Below are positions 1-6,098 of a DNA stretch of 16,529 nt, piece after piece. Position 1 is the first letter of the stretch. Each line of letters begins with the position of its first letter. This stretch comes from Candidatus Omnitrophota bacterium (GTDB taxonomy: Bacteria; Omnitrophota; Gorgyraeia; Gygaellales; Profunditerraquicolaceae): positions 1 to 16,529 of the forward strand of contig JAGOIJ010000021.1 of the NCBI GenBank assembly GCA_017995695.1, given 5' to 3'. The position numbers and the translations under genes were made by a program. Below the pieces are notes generated by a model. That model made no database searches, was not told the DNA's origin, and was given only the letters and a program-made list of their open reading frames with translations.

Positions 1-149
1 AGTATTGGCAGGGTTTGTTGGCGTGGCTGCGCCAGATGGTGCTTCAGAAGAACGGCAATATCAGTCCGCATGACTTAGAAATATTCACCCTGGTTGATTC
101 CCCGAAAGATGTGGTAAGGGTTATAAAGAAATTTTATGAAAAAGCCTAA
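1..149 (+). CDS. C-terminal fragment of a LOG/TIGR00730-family Rossmann-fold protein (nucleotide 5'-monophosphate phosphoribohydrolase-like)
   Basis: Only the last 48 codons are present, in the frame beginning at base 3 and ending at TAA 147-149; the start lies upstream of the window. The readable tail opens YWQGLLAWLR and continues with an ISPHDLEIF segment and a VDSPKDVV segment. This matches the C-terminal pattern of LOG-family proteins, where a Trp-Leu helix is followed by 'ISPED' and a 'DDPEE' helix. Family members remove ribose 5-phosphate from nucleoside monophosphates (LOG, PpnN-like), though many bacterial members are untested. The conserved PGGxGT motif is outside the window, so activity cannot be judged. 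The end overlaps purQ by 14 bases (136-149), which suggests co-transcription and translational coupling. A nucleotide hydrolase beside purine synthesis genes makes metabolic sense, but that link is inference. Confidence 0.7.
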   Translation, partial: YWQGLLAWLRQMVLQKNGNISPHDLEIFTLVDSPKDVVRVIKKFYEKA

Positions 150-939
150 TGTTTGTGTTTTGCGTACCGGTGGCACTAATTGCGATAAAGAGACAGCGTT
201 TGCTTTTGAGGCGGTAGGCGCAAACGCCGAATTTGTGCACATTAAGGCCCTCGTTGAAGGAAAGCTATCTCTTAAAGAGTATCAGATAATAGCTTTGCCC
301 GGTGGTTTTACCTACGGTGATGATATTGCCTCGGGAAAAATCTTTGCCAATGAGTTAAAGTATGCGCTCCTTGAGCAATTAAAAGAATTTGTGCGCGAAG
401 GAAAGTTGATTATCGGCATATGTAATGGTTTTCAAATCCTCGTCAAAAGTGGTTTGTTGCCGGGTAACGAGGCTTTCGCTCAAGAAGTGAGCTTGATCAT
501 TAATGATTCAGGAAAGTTTGAGGATCGTTGGGTGTACCTAAGGTTACCACGCCGCCACGCCGCCACGTCACTCGTAAAATGCGCGTGGACTCGCGGTTTG
601 CCGGAGATCATATATTTGCCGGTGGCGCATGGAGAAGGAAAGTTTGTGGTTAAGGATAACGTGGTGCTTATGCGTTTAAAAAACAACCACCAGATTGTAT
701 TCCAATATTGCGACAGTGCAGGAACGTTAAGCGGATATCCGGATAATCCCAATGGTTCGGTTGAGCATATCGCCGGCATCTGCGATGAAACAGGCAGGAT
801 CTTTGGCCTTATGCCGCACCCGGAAAGGCATATCAACGTGACGCAGCATCCTCGTTGGGAAAAAGGGCGACGGGGAAGCGAAGGCGACGGCCTGCAGATT
901 TTTCGCAACGGCGTCGAATATATTAAGAAAAATTTCTGA
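136..939 (+). CDS. purQ: Phosphoribosylformylglycinamidine synthase, glutaminase subunit PurQ
   Basis: PurQ hydrolyses glutamine and passes ammonia to PurL, which converts FGAR to FGAM in the fourth step of purine synthesis. The 267-residue protein is a class I (triad) glutamine amidotransferase. The nucleophile is Cys96 in GICNGFQIL, the PGGF oxyanion-type motif is near residue 55, and the catalytic His228 and Glu230 lie in MPHPERH. The IYLPVAHGEGKF segment (about 159-170) is a PurQ signature. It is longer than the roughly 227-residue Bacillus protein. Part of the excess is a basic stretch around residues 137-147 (LPRRHAATSLV), encoded by an 8-base tandem repeat. The start at 136 gives the expected N-terminus, although the Shine-Dalgarno site is weak; overlap with the upstream gene may supply ribosomes. 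Its partners PurL and PurS are not in the window. Confidence 0.95.
   Translation: MKKPNVCVLRTGGTNCDKETAFAFEAVGANAEFVHIKALVEGKLSLKEYQIIALPGGFTYGDDIASGKIFANELKYALLEQLKEFVREGKLIIGICNGFQILVKSGLLPGNEAFAQEVSLIINDSGKFEDRWVYLRLPRRHAATSLVKCAWTRGLPEIIYLPVAHGEGKFVVKDNVVLMRLKNNHQIVFQYCDSAGTLSGYPDNPNGSVEHIAGICDETGRIFGLMPHPERHINVTQHPRWEKGRRGSEGDGLQIFRNGVEYIKKNF
544..575 (+). repeat. Period-8 tandem repeat inside purQ
   Basis: Two exact copies of CCGCCACG (552-559 and 560-567) are preceded by a partial copy (544-551, last five bases matching) and followed by a degraded one (568-575). The repeat lies in frame in purQ, where it encodes a basic stretch with no obvious counterpart in Bacillus PurQ. The array is far richer in C and G than the sequence on either side. 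Confidence 0.75.
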
Positions 940-958
940 TCAATACTATTATCAATAC

Positions 959-963
959 GGAGG
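959..963 (+). promoter_or_regulatory. Shine-Dalgarno site of the PurF-like gene
   Basis: GGAGG lies 10 bases before the ATG at 974. It is the only good ribosome binding site in the 34-base gap after purQ. It supports the 974 start, which places Ser directly after the initiator Met. Confidence 0.75.
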
Positions 964-973
964 TTAAGCTACC

Positions 974-2368
974 ATGAGCGGGATCTTTGGCGTTGTGTCA
1001 AAAGATAATTGCCAGACTGACCTATTTTATGGCACGGATTATCATTCACATCTGGGTACCCAGTTTGCCGGGCTTGCGGTGTGGAATGGGGAGCTGGTGC
1101 GTAAGATTCACGATATCCGCGGTTCTCAATTTAAGGCGAAGTTCCATGAGGATTATCTGCGTATGCGCGGCGATAAAGGAATTGGCGTGATCAGCGCCCG
1201 CGAAGAGCAACCGATGGTGGTGCATTCCAAGTTCGGGCCGTTTGCGCTGGTCACCAACGGTTTTATCAATAACAGCGAAGAGTTAGCTGCTTTGTTGTTC
1301 AAGGAGGGACAATCCTTTAGCGAACTGACTGACGGTTCGGTTAATATGACAGAGCTCATTGCTAAGCTTATTATCCACGGAAAGAATATTGTTGAGGGTA
1401 TCGAGTATATGTTTTCAAAGATTAAGGGGTCTTGTTCTTTATTGCTGCTGACGCAAGACGGTATTTACGCTGCGCGGGATAGGCTTGGCTATAGTCCGTT
1501 GGCCATTGGCAAGCGCCAAAAAGATTGGGCGGTGACGACAGAAACCGCAGCTTTCCGGAATCTTGAATACAGCATTACTAAATATCTTGAGCCAGGCGAA
1601 ATTGTTTTTCTTTCTGACGATGGATTGATGCCGAGGCGCAAAGGCACGAAGACGAATCAGATCTGTTCGTTCCTGTGGATTTATACTGGTTTTCCCGCAT
1701 CTTCTTACGAAGGCATTAATGTTGAGACAGCGCGCGAGTCGTGCGGCCGCTGTTTGGCGCGGCATGATTCTGTTAAGGCAGATATGGTTTCAGGTATTCC
1801 TGATTCCGGCACTGCTCATGCCATAGGCTATGCGATGGAGTCGAAGATTCCTTTTCGTAGGCCCTTGGTAAAATATACTCCTGGTTTTGATCGTAGTTAC
1901 ACGCCGGTTTCGCAGGCGCGCCGCGATTTAATCGCGCGTATGAAACTGATTCCTATCCCTGAGATTATTAAAGGCAAGCGTATTGTCTTTTGCGATGATT
2001 CCATCGTGCGCGGAACGCAGCTTAAGAATTATACGATTAAAAAGCTCAATGAATGCGGGGCAAAAGAGATTCATCTGCGCATCGCCTGTCCGCCGCTGAT
2101 GTTCCCCTGTAAATTCAATTATTCTACGCGTAGTCTCAATGAATTAGCTGCCCGTCGGGCTATTCGGGCAATCGAAGGCAAGGAACCCGATGATATTGCT
2201 GAGTATCTTGATGAAAAATCAGCAAAGCATAAGAAAATGGTGGAGTGGATTGCTAAAGATATAGGCGCGACCACGCTAAAATATCAGAAATTATGCGATA
2301 TGATTAAGGCGGTAGGGCTATCCAAGGAAAAAGTATGCACGTATTGTTGGAACGGGTCGGAGCCATAA
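974..2368 (+). CDS. PurF-like protein lacking the catalytic N-terminal cysteine
   Basis: This 464-residue protein has the two-domain layout of amidophosphoribosyltransferase: an N-terminal Ntn-type glutaminase fold (about 1-225) and a phosphoribosyltransferase domain (about 250-400). It cannot be a standard PurF. The N-terminus is MSGIFGVV where PurF has Cys-Gly-(Leu/Ile)-Phe-Gly after processing. The HRGQ motif is HLGT (26-29), and the conserved HVRY segment that carries the glutamine-binding Arg is missing near residue 72. The PRPP motif is kept (IVFCDDSIVRGT, 337-348), and so are Cys positions matching the PurF Fe-S ligands (231, 379, 455, 458). The loop that reads RNHYVGRTFI in the next gene is replaced by VKYTPGFDRSYT (299-310). 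I recall similar Ser-type PurF paralogs in other bacteria, with unknown function. The frame is intact, so this looks like a maintained paralog and not a decayed gene. Confidence 0.85.
   Translation: MSGIFGVVSKDNCQTDLFYGTDYHSHLGTQFAGLAVWNGELVRKIHDIRGSQFKAKFHEDYLRMRGDKGIGVISAREEQPMVVHSKFGPFALVTNGFINNSEELAALLFKEGQSFSELTDGSVNMTELIAKLIIHGKNIVEGIEYMFSKIKGSCSLLLLTQDGIYAARDRLGYSPLAIGKRQKDWAVTTETAAFRNLEYSITKYLEPGEIVFLSDDGLMPRRKGTKTNQICSFLWIYTGFPASSYEGINVETARESCGRCLARHDSVKADMVSGIPDSGTAHAIGYAMESKIPFRRPLVKYTPGFDRSYTPVSQARRDLIARMKLIPIPEIIKGKRIVFCDDSIVRGTQLKNYTIKKLNECGAKEIHLRIACPPLMFPCKFNYSTRSLNELAARRAIRAIEGKEPDDIAEYLDEKSAKHKKMVEWIAKDIGATTLKYQKLCDMIKAVGLSKEKVCTYCWNGSEP
2359..2362 (+). promoter_or_regulatory. 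Shine-Dalgarno site that favours the purF start at 2371
   Basis: GGAG lies inside the last codons of the PurF-like gene, 8 bases before ATG 2371. It favours 2371 over the more upstream ATG at 2335, which would add 12 residues and lacks a clear site. ATG 2380 remains possible, with AAGG at 2367-2370. Confidence 0.55.
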
Positions 2369-2370
2369 GG

Positions 2371-3861
2371 ATGGGCCACATGCATAAGACCGGATATAAA
2401 CTTGTAGAACTTAATGACAAACCAAAAGAATACTGCGGATTGTTCGGCATTATTAATCATCCCCAGGCAGGTTGGTTGACGTATCTGGGTTTGTACGCGC
2501 AACAGCATCGGGGGCAAGAAGCGTGCGGGATCGTGGTTAATGACGCCGGCAGTTTCTCTGTTCATAAAGAAAAAGGACTAGTCAGCGATGCGTTCAATGA
2601 GCAGGTGATGAGCCGCATGCAGGGTTCAATGGCGGTGGGGCACGTGCGTTATTCAACGACTGGCTCCAGCGTTCTTAAAAACGCGCAGCCATTGACGGTC
2701 GATTATGCGAAGGGTTCATTATGTATCGCGCATAACGGCAATCTCGTAAATTCGCTTTCGCTGCGTCGATTCCTTGAGCAGAGTGGATCTATCTTTCAGA
2801 CCACTACCGATTCAGAGATTATTATCCATTTGATGGCTCGGGTGAAATCGCGCGCGTTAAAAGAGAGCCTCATCTATGCCTTAAGTCGCGTTAAGGGAGC
2901 ATATTCTTTGGTGATGATGGATGCGCACACCTTAATCGGCGCCCGTGACCCGCTTGGCTTTCGTCCTTTATCCATTGGCAAGCTGGGTAAGGCCTGGTGT
3001 CTTGCTTCTGAAACGTGCGCCTTTGACCTGATCGGTGCTACCTTCGTGCGCGAGGTGGAGCCGGGTGAAATAGTTTTCATGAATCAGCGCGGAACTCTTC
3101 AATCGCTTAAGCCGCGCGTCCTGCGCCATGCGAAACACGCAGCCTTTTGCACGTTTGAGCATGTGTATTTTGCACGGCCTGATTCGATTGTCTTTGGCGA
3201 AACAGTGCATGTGGTGCGCCGTCGTTTAGGCGAGCAGTTGGCCCGCGAGCATCCGGTTGATGCGGATTTTGTGGTGCCGGTTCCGGATTCGGGATTTTCT
3301 GCAGCAATAGGATATTCCCGTCAGTCAGGCATCCCGCTTGAAATGGGTATTATCCGTAATCATTACGTTGGGCGCACCTTTATTCAGCCGATGCAGAATT
3401 CCCGGGACTTAGGGGTCCGCGTAAAATTCAATTTGCTGAAAGATGTTTTAAAAGGCAAGCGCATTATTGTTGTGGATGATTCTATTGTGCGCGGCACGAC
3501 GTCCAAGATCCGCGTACGCAACCTACGCGCTGCAGGAGTTAAAGAGGTGCATCTGCGCATCTCTTGCCCGCCGCACCGGTTCCCGTGTTTCTTTGGCATT
3601 GATTTTCACCGCAAAGATGAATTAATCGCGAATAAATATGGCTCTATCGAGCGGATACGCAAATATCTTGAAGTGGATAGTCTAGGATATTTGAGCCTTG
3701 AAGGGATGCTTGGGTGCCTTGCGCATCCGAAGCAGCACTATTGTACTGCTTGTTGGTCTGGTATATATCCGGAGAAGGCAGAAAAAGAGCACGGAAAGTT
3801 TTCACTTGAAAACCGTTGTTGTGGACAGGGAGATGTGTGCGATGAAACGCCTAACCTATAA
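2371..3861 (+). CDS. purF: Amidophosphoribosyltransferase PurF
   Basis: PurF makes 5-phosphoribosylamine from PRPP and glutamine, the committed first step of purine synthesis. With the start at 2371 it has 496 residues, and a short propeptide (about 21 residues) precedes Cys22 in the CGLFGI motif. Propeptide removal would expose this Cys as the N-terminal nucleophile, as in Bacillus PurF. All glutaminase motifs are present: QHRGQE (45-50), HVRYST (91-96) and HNGN (121-124). The transferase domain has the RNHYVGRTFI loop (329-338) and the PRPP motif IIVVDDSIVRGTT (365-377). Cys260, Cys406, Cys458 and Cys461 match the 4Fe-4S ligand positions of the Bacillus enzyme. It starts 2 bases after the PurF-like gene and overlaps purM by 20 bases. 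The short C-terminal tail, with a Cys-Cys pair, lies largely in that overlap. The longer reading from 2335 is less likely. Confidence 0.95.
   Translation: MGHMHKTGYKLVELNDKPKEYCGLFGIINHPQAGWLTYLGLYAQQHRGQEACGIVVNDAGSFSVHKEKGLVSDAFNEQVMSRMQGSMAVGHVRYSTTGSSVLKNAQPLTVDYAKGSLCIAHNGNLVNSLSLRRFLEQSGSIFQTTTDSEIIIHLMARVKSRALKESLIYALSRVKGAYSLVMMDAHTLIGARDPLGFRPLSIGKLGKAWCLASETCAFDLIGATFVREVEPGEIVFMNQRGTLQSLKPRVLRHAKHAAFCTFEHVYFARPDSIVFGETVHVVRRRLGEQLAREHPVDADFVVPVPDSGFSAAIGYSRQSGIPLEMGIIRNHYVGRTFIQPMQNSRDLGVRVKFNLLKDVLKGKRIIVVDDSIVRGTTSKIRVRNLRAAGVKEVHLRISCPPHRFPCFFGIDFHRKDELIANKYGSIERIRKYLEVDSLGYLSLEGMLGCLAHPKQHYCTACWSGIYPEKAEKEHGKFSLENRCCGQGDVCDETPNL
3827..3832 (+). promoter_or_regulatory. Shine-Dalgarno site that sets the purM start
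   Basis: AGGGAG lies 9 bases before ATG 3842, whose product begins MKRLTYKIAGVD, a normal PurM N-terminus. An ATG directly after the site at 3833 is too close to it. The open frame continues upstream to an ATG at 3698, but those 48 residues overlap purF and do not look like PurM. Confidence 0.65.
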
Positions 3862-4855
3862 AATAGCTGGGGTGGATATCCCTAGTGCTACGCAATTTAA
3901 GCAGGCAATAAAGCCTTTGGTGCGCAAGTCCTTTCGCGCAGAAGTGCTTAAGGATATTGGTGGCTTCGGCTCATTTTTCAGGCTTGCCAAGAATAAGTTT
4001 TGCGATCCCATCCTCGTATCTTCATCGGATGGAGTGGGCACGAAGCTGAAGATCGCTTCGCTTGTTAATAAGCATGATACCGTTGGCATCGATGCCGTGG
4101 CTATGAATGTGAATGATATTTTGTGCGTGGGCGCCGAGCCGCTATTTTTTCTTGATTACATTGCCTATAGCAAGGCTGCGCAATCAGTGTTGGTTGATGT
4201 GGTGAAAGGATTAACGCAAGGTTGCCTGCAGGCAGGTTGTTCTCTTATCGGTGGCGAGACTGCGCAAATGCCGGATATGTATTCCGACGGAGAATACGAT
4301 ATCGCAGGATTCTGCGTTGGTGTGGTTGAGAAAAGTAAGGCCATTGATGGATCAGGCGTAAAACCCGGTGATCGCATTATCGGGTTAGCGTCCAGCGGCC
4401 TGCACTCTAATGGTTATTCACTGGTGAGAAAGGTTTTTTCTAAGAAAGAATTAAAGCGTCTCGCTGAGGAGCTGCTTGTACCCACGCGCATTTATGTGAA
4501 GCCGGTATTAAGTTTTTTACGAAACAACGAATCAACGAAACAACGAGTAAGCGGCATCGCCCACATCACCGGTGGCGCGTTTTACGATAAGATTGCCAGA
4601 ATTCTGCCGAGTGGTGTTAATGCAGTAATCAATAAAGGGTCATGGCCGGTGCCTAAGCTGTTTCAATTAATTCAACAGCAGGGCGGGGTTGACGATAAAG
4701 AGATGTACCATACCTTGAATATGGGGATAGGCATGGCGGTGGTAGTTAATCCTACCATAGCTTGCGCAACTATCGCGCATTTTAATAGATATAAGATTCA
4801 GGCTTGGCAGATTGGTGAAATAGTCAAAGGTAAACAGCAGGTAGTTTTAGGTTAA
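3842..4855 (+). CDS. purM: Phosphoribosylformylglycinamidine cyclo-ligase PurM (AIR synthase)
   Basis: PurM closes FGAM to aminoimidazole ribotide using ATP. The 337-residue product has the usual family length. It shows LTYKIAGVD at the N-terminus, the SSDGVGTKLKIA loop (61-73), GIDAVAMNVNDILCVGAEPLFFLDY (82-106), GGETAQMPDMY (137-147), a GLHSNGYSL segment (186-194) and HITGGAFYDKI (241-251). The last of these matches the HITGGG motif with Ala in place of one Gly. Residues 227-236 (RNNESTKQRV) are a small expansion relative to the family, encoded by an 8-base tandem repeat just before HITGG. The gene overlaps purF by 20 bases and is followed 11 bases later by the SPFH gene. Confidence 0.95.
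   Translation: MKRLTYKIAGVDIPSATQFKQAIKPLVRKSFRAEVLKDIGGFGSFFRLAKNKFCDPILVSSSDGVGTKLKIASLVNKHDTVGIDAVAMNVNDILCVGAEPLFFLDYIAYSKAAQSVLVDVVKGLTQGCLQAGCSLIGGETAQMPDMYSDGEYDIAGFCVGVVEKSKAIDGSGVKPGDRIIGLASSGLHSNGYSLVRKVFSKKELKRLAEELLVPTRIYVKPVLSFLRNNESTKQRVSGIAHITGGAFYDKIARILPSGVNAVINKGSWPVPKLFQLIQQQGGVDDKEMYHTLNMGIGMAVVVNPTIACATIAHFNRYKIQAWQIGEIVKGKQQVVLG
4519..4550 (+). repeat. Period-8 tandem repeat inside purM (ACGA family)
   Basis: Four 8-base units, each beginning ACGA, run without gaps: ACGAAACA (4519-4526), ACGAATCA (4527-4534), ACGAAACA (4535-4542) and ACGAGTAA (4543-4550). The array encodes a hydrophilic stretch just upstream of the HITGG motif. The same unit type reappears before purD. 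Confidence 0.85.
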
Positions 4856-4857
4856 AA

Positions 4858-4862
4858 GGAGG
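4858..4862 (+). promoter_or_regulatory. Strong Shine-Dalgarno site of the SPFH gene
   Basis: GGAGG, part of an AAGGAGGG run, lies 4 bases before ATG 4867, directly after the purM stop. It is among the best ribosome binding sites in the window and suggests efficient translation of the membrane protein. Confidence 0.75.
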
Positions 4863-4866
4863 GAAC

Positions 4867-5745
4867 ATGAGTCTTATATTTCTGATTATTGTCGCAGCGA
4901 TTGTTATTTTCATGATGGGGATTCGCATTGTCAGGCCTACGCACCGGGGTCTTGTAGAGCGGCTCGGTAAATATAATCGATTTGCCATGCCGGGTTTTAA
5001 CTGGGTAATCCCTATTATCGAACATCTATATCAGGTGAATGTTACTGAACAGATGGTTGATGCCGAACCGCAGGAAATTATTACCAATGACAACTTGAAT
5101 GCGCGGGTCGATGCGCAGGTGTATTTTAAGGTTAAGGCGGATGAAGAGAGCGTGAAGAGCTCGCAGTACAATGTGAATAACTATCAGTGGCAGATTGTGA
5201 ATTTAGCGCGCACCACGCTTAGAAATATTATCGGCACCCTGACGTTAAAATCCGCAAACAGCGAGCGCGGGAAGATTAACGCTGAATTGCATAAGACCCT
5301 ATGCGATGAAACTAAAAGCTGGGGCCTTGAAATTGTGCGTACCGAGTTGAAAGAGATTGATCCTCCGAAGGACGTGCAGGAGACGATGAATAAGGTAGTT
5401 AAGGCGGAGAATGAAAAGATTGCCGCCGTTGATTTTGCAACCGCAACGGAAACCGCAGCTGACGGTCAGAAGCGCGCGGAGATTAAAAAAGCTGAAGGTG
5501 TAAAGCAAGCGCGTATTTTAGAGGCTGAAGGCGAGGCAGCAGCGATAAAATTGGTTAATGAAGCTGCAGAGCATTATTTTGTGGGCAATGCCCAGGTGCT
5601 AAGAAAACTCGAGGCGGTTGAGAAGTCGTTGGTGAATAACGCTAAGATTGTTATTCCGGCAAATACTGAGTTAGTTAATGTTATCGGCGAGATGGCGGGT
5701 TTCTTGCCGCTTCCGCGCAAGGAAGAGAAGAGAGAGATTAAGTAG
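4867..5745 (+). CDS. SPFH/band-7 membrane protein (stomatin/slipin or QmcA-like)
   Basis: The 292-residue protein has one N-terminal transmembrane segment (about 3-19, MSLIFLIIVAAIVIFMMG), followed by an SPFH/PHB domain (about 20-165). Motifs include RPTHRGLVERLGKY, PGFNWVIPIIE and the ARTTLRNIIGTLTL helix. Residues about 165-245 are rich in Ala, Glu and Lys and look like the coiled coil typical of the family (ATATETAADGQKRAEIKKAEG region). Family proteins oligomerise into membrane rings or microdomains and often modulate proteases such as FtsH. A NfeD partner, common next to slipins, is not adjacent. Its position between purM and purD, 11 bases after purM, implies shared transcription, but no SPFH role in purine synthesis is established. 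It may simply be a passenger. The precise subfamily cannot be fixed by eye. Confidence 0.88.
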   Translation: MSLIFLIIVAAIVIFMMGIRIVRPTHRGLVERLGKYNRFAMPGFNWVIPIIEHLYQVNVTEQMVDAEPQEIITNDNLNARVDAQVYFKVKADEESVKSSQYNVNNYQWQIVNLARTTLRNIIGTLTLKSANSERGKINAELHKTLCDETKSWGLEIVRTELKEIDPPKDVQETMNKVVKAENEKIAAVDFATATETAADGQKRAEIKKAEGVKQARILEAEGEAAAIKLVNEAAEHYFVGNAQVLRKLEAVEKSLVNNAKIVIPANTELVNVIGEMAGFLPLPRKEEKREIK

Positions 5746-5746
5746 A
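5738..5746 (+). repeat. 9-base direct repeat, left copy (over the SPFH stop codon)
   Basis: TTAAGTAGA covers the SPFH stop codon and recurs at 6028-6036, immediately after the right arm of the inverted repeat. This could be a target-site duplication, but the left arm of the inverted repeat does not begin directly next to this copy. Confidence 0.45.
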
Positions 5747-5866
5747 GCGGATGTCAATGCATGTTTCTCGTAGCACCGCTTGTCTTGGCATAGCTGAACC
5801 TTGTGAGTTTTCTCGCTCAAGGTCGCTTTTGCCCTTTCGGGCCGGTAAAGGTCTCTCGTATTTTTA

Positions 5867-5907
5867 GCGGCTGCTGAACTCAGCCGCCCCGCTCTAGCGG
5901 AGGCGGC
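5867..5907 (+). other. GC-rich hairpins in the centre of the inverted repeat
   Basis: GCGGCTG (5867-5873) pairs exactly with CAGCCGC (5881-5887) around a 7-base loop. An alternative stem pairs GCCGCC (5883-5888) with GGCGGC (5902-5907), extended by CCGC (5889-5892) with GCGG (5897-5900). The two folds share bases 5883-5887, so they are mutually exclusive. No T-run follows, so this is not an obvious terminator. Confidence 0.55.
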
Positions 5908-5924
5908 TTCACACAGCATCGCCG

Positions 5925-5960
5925 TCCCGAGATTGCCCGACATAGCGTCGGGCCTCGGGA
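5925..5960 (+). other. Two-tier hairpin in the centre of the inverted repeat
   Basis: TCCCGAG (5925-5931) pairs exactly with CTCGGGA (5954-5960). Nested inside, GCCCGAC (5935-5941) pairs exactly with GTCGGGC (5947-5953) around the loop ATAGC. That makes 14 perfect base pairs with a 3-base bulge on one side. No T-run follows. Confidence 0.7.
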
Positions 5961-6027
5961 TGCCTAAAAATACTCGAGCTGCTTTACCTAAAAGCTCCAT
6001 TCGCTCAAAAATCTCCCCAGGTTCAGC

Positions 6028-6036
6028 TTAAGTAGA
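6028..6036 (+). repeat. 9-base direct repeat, right copy
   Basis: TTAAGTAGA sits at the right edge of the inverted repeat and matches 5738-5746 exactly. The first T overlaps the last base of the inverted-repeat arm. Confidence 0.45.
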
Positions 6037-6058
6037 AATAGCGAAGCGTAGCTGTTTA

Positions 6059-6098
6059 ACGTGAAAGCGAGACAACGAAATAACGAGTAGACGATATG
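6059..6098 (+). repeat. Period-8 tandem repeat running into the purD start codon (ACGA family)
   Basis: Five consecutive 8-base units are ACGTGAAA, GCGAGACA, ACGAAATA, ACGAGTAG and ACGATATG (6059-6066, 6067-6074, 6075-6082, 6083-6090, 6091-6098). The ATG of purD (6096-6098) is the last three bases of the fifth unit. The units match those inside purM. No normal Shine-Dalgarno site is visible before purD, because the repeat occupies its place. Confidence 0.75.

Larger units (their letters stand above)
5792..6028. repeat. Large imperfect inverted repeat with nested hairpins
   Basis: The outer ends are exact inverted copies: AGCTGAACCT (5792-5801) and AGGTTCAGCT (6019-6028). Further in, GGTAAAG (5844-5850) and CGTATTTTTAG (5857-5867) pair with CTAAAAATACTCG and CTTTACC (5964-5988) with a few mismatches. 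The arms are about 76 and 65 bases long. The centre (5868-5963) carries its own short hairpins. The size and folding resemble a non-autonomous MITE or BIME-like repeat, or a structured RNA. No transposase is nearby. Confidence 0.75.
5746..6095. other. Non-coding gap between the SPFH gene and purD
   Basis: This 350-base stretch is the only sizeable gap between genes. No convincing coding frame is visible on either strand; the open frames across it match nothing and follow the inverted-repeat structure. It holds a large inverted repeat (5792-6028), two or three short GC-rich hairpins inside it, a 9-base direct repeat and an 8-base tandem repeat at its right end. I see no clear -35/-10 promoter pair and no hairpin followed by a T-run, so neither a purD promoter nor an intrinsic terminator can be assigned. 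Confidence 0.8.

Noticed and set aside
480..908. 142-codon minus-strand frame inside purQ
   Set aside because: It is a shadow of purQ, which shows strong family motifs throughout in the + frame.
974..2368. The PurF-like gene as a pseudogene or assembly duplication of purF
   Set aside because: The frame is intact over 464 codons, it is strongly diverged from the neighbouring purF, and it keeps the PRPP and cysteine motifs, so it is an old maintained paralog.
2335..2370. Upstream start of purF adding 12 residues
   Set aside because: It lacks a ribosome site and would lengthen the propeptide beyond what related enzymes carry. ATG 2371 has GGAG at good spacing.
3698..3841. Upstream extension of purM by 48 residues
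   Set aside because: The extension overlaps purF in another frame and does not resemble PurM. ATG 3842 has a good ribosome site and gives the canonical N-terminus and family length.
4519..4550. CRISPR array
   Set aside because: Units of 7-8 bases in direct contact, without spacers, are simple tandem repeats, and no cas genes are present.
5925..5960. Rho-independent terminator after the SPFH gene
   Set aside because: The hairpin is strong but no T-run follows; the next bases are ATGCC and an A-run.
5671..6000. 109-codon minus-strand frame across the SPFH end and the inverted repeat
   Set aside because: It spans a structured palindromic element and the SPFH 3' end. The product has no recognisable domain and no ribosome site stands out.
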